From: Baffinella frigidus
Taxonomy: Eukaryota > Cryptophyceae > Cryptomonadales > Baffinellaceae
Direction of reading: 5' to 3'
NCBI GenBank assembly: GCA_026770585.1
Contig: MU646749.1
Location: 320,222-330,378, forward strand
DNA: 10,157 nt
Part shown: positions 6,801 through 10,157 of the stretch, piece by piece
Numbering within the stretch: the first letter of the stretch is position 1
Layout: the number at the start of each line of letters is the position of its first letter
Program-made: the position numbers and the translations under genes
The notes under the pieces: generated by a model
What the model saw: only the letters and a program-made list of their open reading frames with translations
The model's database searches: none
What the model was told of the DNA's origin: nothing

Positions 6801-7538
6801 TCTTCTTCACATATGAATAAGGGTGCATACGCTGCTCACGTGGCGGTGCGATTCCGCCCGGGGATTGGTCAGCGAGTGTGAAGAAGATGGCACAGCGCTT
6901 GCGGCAAGGTTGACAGGCAAGATCAGCACCTCGAGCATGCCGTCTTCGACGACGAAGAACTCCCGCCACGCCGCCACCAGGTTGTTCTTCACCGCGCTGC
7001 GCGGCGCGACACCCACTCGGAATTAACACAGCTCAACAAGCAGCTCAAACACTTTTGCAGGATTGAAGAGTTGGGGGTGGGCGTGTGGGGCTACCTTCCG
7101 GTCGGGCCATAGTCAAACAGCCCCGACACGCCCCCGTGGATCGAAAACGACGGGCAGAAGAAAAACCTGCGAGGCGCACGCCATGTTTGGTTCTGTGGGG
7201 AAGAGTCGGGCAGGAACCAACACCCCCAGGATCCAATTCTCGGGGACCATGAGCGCATACTTCCTCGCTACGGCAGCAGGCATTTTCATCGCATGAGGCG
7301 CAGCTCACGCCACGGCATCTCACCTGCGCTTCATGACCGTGTCAAACGCCTCCCTTGCCCCGGCGCCCAGGCACCCTCTCGGTTCCCCTGCTGGTCCGCC
7401 ACCCGCCGCATCGCCTCCGCGCAGCCTCAGCGGGAAAAACGCCCTGCCGCGCGACGCGGCGGGGGGGGTCGTCCCTGCCGCGGATGCGAGACAGGCCACA
7501 AGGAGGCCTGCCGCGAGCAGTGGGGGCTGCCGCATCAT
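714..7538 (-). CDS. GARS: Glycyl-tRNA synthetase, eukaryotic class II type, N-terminal half (nine exons, 3' part outside window)
   Basis: GlyRS attaches glycine to tRNA-Gly. Coding exons on the minus strand are 7538-7324, 7166-7095, 6996-6930, 6623-6557, 5395-5241, 4374-4183, 3745-3677, 2684-2610 and 809-714. They sum to 1008 nt (336 codons), all introns are GT-AG and phases agree. Residues 1-55 form a presequence. From residue 70 the chain follows eukaryotic GlyRS without gaps: [45 protein letters not shown] (150-156), [17 protein letters not shown] (250-256), [16 protein letters not shown] (motif 2, F284-S289), [12 protein letters not shown] (293-304), VEHFVEP and HPRF. No WHEP domain precedes the catalytic core. 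Motif 3 and the anticodon-binding domain must lie beyond base 1. Residues 164-192 are an Ala/Pro-rich stretch where human GlyRS has a charged helix. The start is the first of two ATGs (7538, 7535), because it begins the hydrophobic signal. Family identity is certain; plastid targeting is inferred. Confidence 0.95.
914..942 (-). repeat. Partial copy of the exon 9 5' edge in GlyRS intron 8
   Basis: Acceptor CATAGCAG/GTGGAACAC followed by VEHFVEPGD, then divergence at 914. It lies 133 bases upstream (in transcript sense) of the true exon 9 acceptor, so it is a decoy acceptor with no usable donor. Confidence 0.88.
946..1222. other. Unannotated part of GlyRS intron 8
   Basis: An AT-richer stretch with no exon copy or recognisable gene. 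It contains a perfect 14-bp palindrome, CGCGAAATTTCGCG, at 1077-1090. A 123-codon plus-strand open frame crosses it (914-1285) but runs over an exon copy and a hairpin arm, so I do not call it a gene. Confidence 0.5.
1223..1339. mobile_element. Foldback element 1 in GlyRS intron 8
   Basis: 46-base arms at 1223-1268 and 1294-1339 with few mismatches, and a 25-base loop. The inner part (ACTACACAAATGCTTTAATA, then TTACTA) is shared with the two hairpins of intron 4, while the outer arms are unrelated to theirs. It has no coding capacity and is probably MITE-like. Confidence 0.8.
1486..2383 (-). repeat. Five broken copies of the exon 8 3' edge in GlyRS intron 8
   Basis: Minus-strand copies end (donor side) at 2316, 2021, 1895, 1786 and 1486, each resembling [11 protein letters not shown]. 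Four keep GT (GTCCTC, GTGCTC, GTGCCC, GTCCTC); the one at 2316 has AT instead. The copies at 2316-2383 and 1486-1553 also keep RNEISPKQG, and share flanking intron sequence up to about 2425 and 1597, so one arose from the other. All lack VGKAF and an acceptor. Together they create a spurious 231-codon open frame. Confidence 0.9.
2061..2258. repeat. Imperfect inverted repeat in GlyRS intron 8
   Basis: The ends (CACGCCATGTCAC and, reversed, CGCGCCAGGTCAT) match at about 21 of 28 bases and also resemble the intron just upstream of exon 9 (812-838). Inside is a perfect 13-base inverted pair, CGCTAAAAGTGTT, at 2105-2117 and 2166-2178. It may be a MITE or a rearranged copy of the intron end. Confidence 0.6.
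2441..2586. mobile_element. Foldback element directly after exon 8
   Basis: 64-base arms at 2441-2504 and 2523-2586, about 77% complementary, with an 18-base loop. AT-rich and non-coding. It starts only 24 bases inside intron 8 from the exon 8 donor, so in RNA the hairpin would stand beside the splice site. Confidence 0.8.
2610..2684 (-). other. GARS: GlyRS exon 8 (class II motif 2)
   Basis: 25 codons, phase 0-0: [20 protein letters not shown] then FEMAE. It carries class II motif 2 with the FRNE arginine (R285) that contacts ATP in this enzyme class. Acceptor GCGGCAG/GTAGGT, donor GCTGAG/GTCCTC. Of all exon 8-like copies here, this is the only one with an intact 5' part and both splice sites, so I take it as the real exon. 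Confidence 0.92.
2718..2835. repeat. Degenerate tandem AAGCACCCT array in GlyRS intron 7
   Basis: About eight loose copies of a 10-17 base unit built around AAGCACCCT or CACCCTCAAG. It abuts the acceptor side of exon 8. It resembles the telomere-like tracts (CCCTCAA) but with a longer unit. Confidence 0.75.
2853..2981. repeat. Three interlocked inverted repeats in GlyRS intron 7
   Basis: Pair A is 25 bases and perfect (2853-2877 with 2929-2953). Pair B is 15 bases (2883-2897 with 2967-2981). Pair C is 9 bases, GCGGCATGC (2916-2924 with 2956-2964). The order is A B C A' C' B', so A cannot nest with B and C. Confidence 0.85.
3096..3162 (-). repeat. Partial copy of the exon 8 5' edge in GlyRS intron 7
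   Basis: Acceptor GCGGCAG/GTAGGCAAGG at 3113, coding VGKAFR before it breaks into a poly-C stretch at 3096. With about 50 bases of upstream intron it repeats 2667-2734 closely. It is a decoy acceptor 429 bases ahead of the true one. Confidence 0.9.
3164..3191 (+). repeat. Inverted copy of the exon 8 donor edge in GlyRS intron 7
   Basis: Reads TCGAGATGGCTGAG/GTGCTC on the plus strand, so the GlyRS transcript carries the antisense of the exon 8 donor region here. It matches the intron 8 copy ending at 1895, in reverse, at 24 of 25 bases. Confidence 0.85.
3299..3422. mobile_element. Foldback element of the GTAGG family, copy 1 (intron 7)
   Basis: Perfect 16-base outer arms (3299-3314 with 3407-3422) and perfect 16-base inner arms (3328-3343 with 3390-3405, GCCTACGGTAGGCCGT). 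The left arm has about 12 extra bases between the two. Related to 6121-6280. Confidence 0.8.
3499..3626. repeat. Degenerate telomere-like tract in GlyRS intron 7
   Basis: Mixed TTTAGGG, TTGAGGG, TTTGGGG and GTTTCGG units. In GlyRS sense it is C-rich (CCCTCAA, CCCTAAA) and begins about 50 bases after the exon 7 donor. Confidence 0.85.
3677..3745 (-). other. GARS: GlyRS exon 7
   Basis: 23 codons, phase 0-0: [20 protein letters not shown] then AAQ, matching [23 protein letters not shown]-type sequence of eukaryotic GlyRS. Acceptor CGTGCAG/GGTATA, donor GCCCAG/GTACCC. The donor is followed at once by a run of 13 C (13 G at 3661-3673 on the plus strand), an unusual context likely to be slippage-prone. 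A broken copy of the acceptor half lies 245 bp upstream in intron 6. Confidence 0.93.
3950..4045 (-). repeat. Partial copy of the exon 7 5' edge in GlyRS intron 6
   Basis: Acceptor CGTGCAG/GGTATC at 3990, then [13 protein letters not shown], broken at about 3950. The upstream intron (3991-4045) matches 3746-3799 almost base for base. It lacks the KLPFTAAQ half and a donor, so it is a non-functional duplicate. Confidence 0.92.
4047..4165. repeat. Degenerate telomere-like tract in GlyRS intron 6
   Basis: Runs of TTTAGGG with variants TTTAGTG, TTTCGGG and TTGAGGG. In GlyRS sense it starts about 17 bases after the exon 6 donor and is C-rich. Confidence 0.88.
4183..4374 (-). other. GARS: GlyRS exon 6
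   Basis: 64 codons, phase 0 at both ends. [20 protein letters not shown] leads into [22 protein letters not shown] and FLRPETSQ. The RPET block belongs to the GlyRS active site. Acceptor TGCAAG/GTGGCG, donor TCGCAG/GTCCGT. The GTG at its start is an ordinary Val codon after a splice site, not an initiation codon. Confidence 0.95.
4507..4685. repeat. 26-bp direct repeat and 20-bp palindrome in GlyRS intron 5
   Basis: 4507-4532 and 4660-4685 match at 25 of 26 bases and contain TCTCAGCGCC, resembling the exon 5 edge in reverse. Between them is a perfect 20-base palindrome at 4567-4586 (CCGCGTGACC/GGTCACGCGG). Confidence 0.75.
4701..4732. repeat. Perfect short hairpin in GlyRS intron 5
   Basis: 13-base arms GGGGGGTTGGTGG and complement, loop TTCCTG. 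The right arm is part of the 53-bp inverted repeat, so this local hairpin would compete with that long-range pairing. Confidence 0.8.
4848..4962. repeat. Imperfect inverted repeat in GlyRS intron 5
   Basis: 23-base arms (4848-4870 and 4940-4962) with four mismatches and a 69-base spacer. The spacer shows no gene or recognised motif. Confidence 0.65.
4982..5133 (-). repeat. Two copies of the exon 5 3' edge in GlyRS intron 5
   Basis: The edge of exon 5 (TTCTCAGCGCCGAGGAG) recurs at 5116-5133 and 4982-4997 with one internal change. The donors are lost: GAGGAG is followed by GAAGAG and GGTTTG. Each copy sits at the border of a telomere-like block, as the true edge does. Confidence 0.75.
4990..5239. 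repeat. Degenerate telomere-like tracts in GlyRS intron 5, inverted orientation
   Basis: CCCTCAA units on the plus strand at about 4998-5105 and 5188-5239, so the GlyRS transcript reads TTGAGGG. The second block starts at the exon 5 donor itself (GAGGAG/GTAGGGTTGAGGG). A copy of the exon 5 3' edge at 5116-5133 separates the blocks. Confidence 0.88.
5241..5395 (-). other. GARS: GlyRS exon 5
   Basis: Begins with AC, completing Asp141, then [20 protein letters not shown], the conserved block containing GECFRAD. An Ala/Pro-rich low-complexity linker and MVLSAEE follow. Acceptor TTCGCAG/AC, donor GAGGAG/GTAGGG, phase 0. A 53-bp inverted repeat pair flanks it at 4714-4766 and 5634-5686, and partial copies of both its edges lie in the adjacent introns. 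Confidence 0.93.
5596..5626. repeat. 15-base inverted repeat with telomere-like half-sites
   Basis: CCAGGACTAAACCCT, a single C, then the exact complement. It lies between the third copy and the right arm of the exon 5-flanking inverted repeats. Confidence 0.8.
5700..5818 (-). repeat. Partial copy of the exon 5 5' edge in GlyRS intron 4
   Basis: The acceptor TTCGCAG/ACCTAATGGTGCGTGACC starts at 5725 and runs to about 5700, with about 90 bases of upstream intron also copied (compare 5396-5525). The true site has an extra internal duplication of its upstream intron. The copy breaks into the 53-bp repeat arm. Confidence 0.9.
5852..5991. mobile_element. Foldback element 2 in GlyRS intron 4
   Basis: Perfect 53-base arms (5852-5904 and 5939-5991) around a 34-base AT-rich loop. 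The ends read TTATCCGGGG. The loop contains TAATATTAC at 5914-5922. It has no coding capacity. Element 3 is its close relative. Confidence 0.88.
6083..6104. repeat. Perfect 22-bp palindrome in GlyRS intron 4
   Basis: CCCTCCGAGCC followed by its exact complement with no spacer, next to the foldback at 6121. It could be a short RNA hairpin or a dyad binding site; nothing decides. Confidence 0.8.
6121..6280. mobile_element. Foldback element of the GTAGG family, copy 2 (intron 4)
   Basis: Outer ends AAACTCCCG (6121-6129) and complement (6272-6280). Inner arms CTACCGTAGGCC at 6171-6189 pair with 6213-6230. It shares the CCTACGGTAGGCCG core with 3299-3422. It is non-coding. Confidence 0.78.
6325..6464. 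mobile_element. Foldback element 3 in GlyRS intron 4
   Basis: 55-base arms (6325-6379 and 6410-6464) with three mismatches, loop of 30 bases. Same TTATCCGGGG ends and loop core as element 2, about 330 bases away and in the same orientation. Confidence 0.88.
6557..6623 (-). other. GARS: GlyRS exon 4
   Basis: Encodes [20 protein letters not shown] and then FT, equivalent to the conserved TPEPVLKTSGHV block. Acceptor GGCACAG/GTGGCG, donor TTCACAG/GTCCGA. The last G joins AC of exon 5 to give Asp141. Confidence 0.92.
6624..6929 (-). other. GlyRS intron 3
   Basis: 306 bp, GT-AG, with no exon copies and no telomere-like tract. It contains a direct repeat of ATTAAGAGGATTAAGAGGA (near 6647 and 6704) and an 11-base inverted pair (6801-6811 with 6877-6887). 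Nothing else is recognised. Confidence 0.8.
6930..6996 (-). other. GARS: GlyRS exon 3
   Basis: Encodes (S)[19 protein letters not shown] followed by MLE, matching the GCALKNN...ILE helix of eukaryotic GlyRS. The acceptor GCGCAG/C was chosen because the single C completes the Ser codon and gives an ungapped match. The donor is CTCGAG/GTGCTG, phase 0. Confidence 0.9.
7095..7166 (-). other. GARS: GlyRS exon 2
   Basis: Translates to [20 protein letters not shown] plus PTG, the conserved start of the GlyRS catalytic core. It begins with one base completing the Arg codon left by exon 1 and ends with two bases (AG) of a Ser codon. Acceptor GCAG/GT, donor AAG/GTAG. Introns on either side are 157 and 98 bp. 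Confidence 0.92.
7324..7538 (-). other. GARS: GlyRS exon 1 (start codon and targeting presequence)
   Basis: Codes for residues 1-71 plus two bases. MMRQPP is followed by a hydrophobic core (about 7-20) and a likely signal-peptidase site at ASA/A (19-21). A region rich in Ala, Arg and Phe follows, with [10 protein letters not shown] at 33-42, then EAFDTVMKR leading into the catalytic core. This looks like the bipartite signal-plus-transit leader of complex plastids. The donor is AG/GTGAG. The frame is open further upstream but has no ATG there. Confidence 0.9.
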
Positions 7539-7832
7539 CCGTGCTTCTCTCCCGACGATGGATTTCGAGGTTTGACCATGAACCACTCCAGGCCTTGGGT
7601 GGGGTATTCCATGCTCGTTCTTGGAGCCGTTTGCTCGTTTTTGGAGCCGTTTTTGTGCTTAAAAATGACTTTAAGAAAGTTTCCCCTAAAAACTGACTTT
7701 TGAATACCCCCCCTCCAGTCCTGCGTGGATTTGACCACTCATTCTCGTGGCGTTGCCGCCCGCCCGACTGGCTCAGAAGCGTTCTTGCTGCCGTACAACG
7801 TTCATTAAAGCTCCAAAAGCTCCAATAGCACG
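7539..7832. promoter_or_regulatory. Divergent intergenic region, putative bidirectional promoter
   Basis: 294 bp separate the start codons of the two divergent genes. It should contain both 5' leaders and core promoters. No TATA box is recognisable. It holds a tandem 20-mer pair (7612-7631 and 7632-7651, one mismatch) and a 9-bp inverted pair (GGGGTATTC at 7601-7609, GAATACCCC at 7702-7710). Confidence 0.5.
7612..7651 (+). repeat. Tandem 20-mer between the divergent genes
   Basis: Two adjacent copies of TGCTCGTTYTTGGAGCCGTT differ at one position. Their central place between the two start codons makes them candidate binding sites for a shared factor. This is inferred from position only. Confidence 0.6.
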
Positions 7833-9585
7833 ATGATGCAGATGTTTGGAACGTACCCTGAGGGGTTGTGGGAGCCGACCGAGGTGGAGCTCAGGGTGCG
7901 GGGGTACACTCTCGAACTCCACCTGCCTGCAGAGTGCGCAGCTGTGATCCACCTGCCGGAAAATGCGCCTGCGCCTGGCTGCTTTTGCTTCCTCTTCGAA
8001 ATTTTCGACGGCGGAGCAGGAGGAGAAGCGGACTTGTCCTCGGGGAGTGTGTGGAACTGCCCGCCAGACGCGGAAATGTCCCTGGAGCTGTGTGCGACGG
8101 TCGCTGCGGAACTGTTCGCGTCCAACAGAGACGCTCTCCAAGCGTTTTTCGCGCGATCCGAGAAAGGCTGGCGGGTTTTGGCGCAGCGGAAAGAGGACAA
8201 GACGCACGGCTTCTCGCGCGTCCAAGTGGCGCAGGTGGTCGCGGAACTTCTCTTCGCCGACTTCGCGCCTTTGCCGAAAGTGGTGCTGGGACAGTCTCAG
8301 CGAGAGATCCGCGTGTACGTGGGGCACAGGCTTGTCGTCGTAGGCCTGACTCCCGCAGGGTGGGGGCTCGCATCAGCGCCCCACCGCAAAGGCGGGGCGG
8401 CCGGCGCGAAGGGAGCGGCGAAGGCGGGGGGGGGGGGGGTCGAGAAGGGGGAGGTGCTCTCGAGGGGCGACGACGCTGTGGCAACCGCACTCTCCCTCGT
8501 GGCTCTCGCATCCCTCCTCGCCGGGCCCTTGGAACATACGCCCCCTCTCTCGCGCGTCCGAGAGCATGGAACCACCACGCGCGAGAGCTCCGCACAAGGA
8601 GAGGGAAACGTTCTTCAAGAGGTGGCACAACGGAGCACAGGTGTCAGGGGAGGGGCGGAAGAGGGGGGGGCGGGGGGCGGGGTATTTAGTCTGACGGAGG
8701 TGTTCGCGCGTCTTGGGGTGGAGGGGGGGGGGCGGGAGTTGAACGTACTGGATCCTATGTGCGGGGTGGGGAGCTACCTGTGTGCCATGGCCAAAGTGGC
8801 CCTCGCGCTCAACTGCCGCATCTCGCTGCGCGGGGGGGATCAGGAGGAGGACTCAGTCGCCCTCGCGCAGCGCAACGTGGGCGCGCACGCGGAGCGCGCC
8901 ACGCCGCCGTTCCCCACCCAACTCTCTCAGTGCAATCTCTTCGAGGAATCGGCGTGTCCCGACGGGTGGGCCGACGTGGTCATCGTGGACCCCCCCTGGG
9001 GCAAGCGGCACGGGACGTGGAGCGAAGTGCGGAAGGGCACCCCGGTTTGGGCGCGCCGCTGGGGGGACGCGCTCGGCCCTGGAGGGGTCCTTGTCGTCGT
9101 CACCATCCAGACCCAGCTCTTGGTTTCGCCCTGAACCCTGAGCCCTCAACCGAAAATTCTAAACCGTGAACCCTGAAACCGAATCCCTGAACCCTGGACC
9201 CTGGACCCTGGACCCTGAACCCTGAACCCTGAACCCTGAACTCTGAACCCTGAATCCCAAACCCTAAACCCTGAACCCCAAGCCCTGAACCCTGAACCCT
9301 GAACCCTGAACCCTCAAAACCCTCAACCCTCAACCCTCAGACTTAAAGCCTCAACCCTGAACCCTGAACCCTCAACCCTCAACCCTAAACCCTGAACCCC
9401 AAACCCTAAACCCTGAACCTTCAACCCTCAACCCTAAACCCCACACCCTGAACCCTAAACCCGAAACCCTAAACCCTAAACCCTAAACCCTAAACCCTAA
9501 ACCCTAAACCCTAAACCCTTCACCCTAAACCTTAAACTCAAACCTCAAACCTCAACCCTCAAACCTCAACCCTCAACCCACAACC

Positions 9586-9619
<34 letters not shown>

Positions 9620-9927
9620 CGTAACCCGTAACCCGCAACCCCTAGCTCCTCACCCCCCACCCCTCACCCCCAAACACCAACCCCCAAACCCCAAACCCTC
9701 AACCCAAACCCCCAAACCCCAAACCCCAACCCCCAAACCCCACACCCCACACCCTAATCCCTAATCCCTAATCCCTAAACCCTAAACCCTGAACGCTGAA
9801 CCCTAAACAGGAGAGGGTTGCTGTCCCGATCCTGCGGACGCAGGGAGTCTTACTCCTCGAGAGCAGGAAGTTCAACAACTCGGGGTGGGAGCAGTGCAAG
9901 TACTTCCTCTTCCGCAAGGAATTGTAG
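7833..9927 (+). CDS. THUMP-domain RNA (guanine-N2)-methyltransferase, THUMPD2/THUMPD3-like, two exons
   Basis: An S-adenosylmethionine-dependent Rossmann methyltransferase expected to make N2-methylguanosine in tRNA (THUMPD3, Trm14) or U6 snRNA (THUMPD2), in animals with the partner TRMT112. CDS is 7833-9122 joined to 9811-9927, 468 residues. Residues about 30-180 fit a THUMP-like module ending in a predicted strand, RLVVVGL. Residues about 180-300 hold a Gly/Ala-rich insertion with a 14-G run. The catalytic domain shows motif I LDPMCGVGSY (D307-Y315), an acidic residue after strand 2 (GGD, D336) and catalytic VDPPWGKR (D386-R392). Exon 2 adds GVLLLESRKF and WEQCKYFLFRKEL, equivalent to the last strands of the fold. 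The first in-frame stop without splicing (9132) would cut the protein in its last strands. The start is the first ATG of an ATGATG pair. Whether the substrate is tRNA or U6 cannot be told. Confidence 0.87.
9123..9810 (+). repeat. Methyltransferase intron made of degenerate telomere-like repeat
   Basis: From 9132 to about 9806 the sequence is almost only 7-base units of the form CCCTNAA: CCCTGAA, CCCTCAA and CCCTAAA, plus CCCCAAA. A core of seven perfect CCCTAAA units lies at 9467-9515. GT at 9123 and CAG at 9808-9810 bound it as an in-frame phase 0 intron. It is too degenerate and too enclosed by exons to be a chromosome end. Confidence 0.85.
9811..9927 (+). other. Terminal exon of the THUMP methyltransferase
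   Basis: After acceptor TAAACAG, 38 codons run in frame to TAG at 9925-9927: ERVAVPILRTQGVLLLESRK, then FNNSGWEQCKYFLFRKEL. The phase is 0, matching a donor at 9123 (CTCTTG/GTTTCG). The pattern of a hydrophobic strand, W, then an aromatic-rich strand ending in Lys/Arg resembles the C-terminal strands of THUMPD2-type enzymes. The exon is too short to stand out as an open reading frame. Confidence 0.75.
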
Positions 9928-10157
9928 GAGGTCATCCCAAGTCTGAGCACAACTCTCGATCGTGAACCGTAGCACTCTTAGTGACGCTCGACAGTGACAC
10001 TCGACCTGCGCCAGGGTGTAGGAGGTGGAGTTAGAATCCACCCGGGAAATGCTCGTGTGAGCGGGCGACACGGGGTACAGTAAGTGGCACAATGCGTAGC
10101 GTGTGCGGTGCTGACGCTGGTTGTTTGGCAATAAATTATCAATCTCTTCCGCAAAGA
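9928..10157 (+). other. 3' flank of the methyltransferase gene with AATAAA
   Basis: After the TAG no further coding sequence is convincing. AATAAA at 10130-10135, 203 bases past the stop, is a possible polyadenylation signal, but algae often do not use AATAAA. The minus-strand open frame here is the complement of the terminal exon and its flank and has no recognisable content. Confidence 0.4.

Noticed and set aside
7293-7703. 136-codon plus-strand open frame
   Set aside because: It is the complement of GlyRS exon 1 and the promoter region; no coding signature.
7891-8628. 245-codon minus-strand open frame opposite the methyltransferase
   Set aside because: Arg/Pro-rich shadow expected from GC-rich coding DNA; the plus strand carries the recognisable motifs.
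9132-9806. Chromosome end
   Set aside because: The repeat is degenerate and is followed by the last exon and ordinary sequence, so it is interstitial.

Overview
The window is nuclear DNA of an intron-rich eukaryote, most likely a unicellular alga with a secondary (complex) plastid. The grounds are GT-AG introns, Arabidopsis-type telomere-like repeats (CCCTAAA and variants), GC-rich coding sequence, and a presequence made of a signal peptide followed by an Arg/Ala/Phe-rich stretch. A cryptophyte is my best guess from the presequence style, but the sequence alone does not settle the lineage.

Two divergent genes explain all the convincing coding sequence. On the minus strand, nine exons between 7538 and 714 (1008 nt, 336 codons, every phase consistent) encode the N-terminal half of a eukaryotic-type glycyl-tRNA synthetase, from a targeting presequence to just past class II motif 2. 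The rest lies beyond base 1. On the plus strand, starting 294 bp away, 7833-9122 joined to 9811-9927 encodes a 468-residue THUMP-domain RNA guanine-N2-methyltransferase of the THUMPD2/THUMPD3 type. Its last exon is hidden behind a 688-bp intron made almost wholly of degenerate telomere-like repeat. Both genes act in RNA or translation metabolism and may share a promoter region (7539-7832).

Layout, left to right: 1-713 is GlyRS intron 9, with several broken copies of the end of exon 9 and telomere-like DNA. 714-809 is exon 9. 810-2609 is intron 8, with five copies of the exon 8 end, one copy of the exon 9 start and three foldback structures. 2610-2684 is exon 8. 2685-3676 is intron 7. 3677-3745 is exon 7. 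3746-4182 is intron 6. 4183-4374 is exon 6. 4375-5240 is intron 5. 5241-5395 is exon 5. 5396-6556 is intron 4, with two related long hairpins. Exons 4 to 1 lie at 6557-7538 with short introns. Then come the intergenic region, the methyltransferase gene and its 3' flank.

The most unusual feature is how the GlyRS introns are built. The long introns carry broken copies of the edge of the neighbouring exon, including the splice site: donor-side copies follow an exon and acceptor-side copies precede one. These are mixed with telomere-like tracts lying just downstream of true 5' splice sites, long foldback hairpins, and a 53-bp inverted repeat pair that flanks exon 5.
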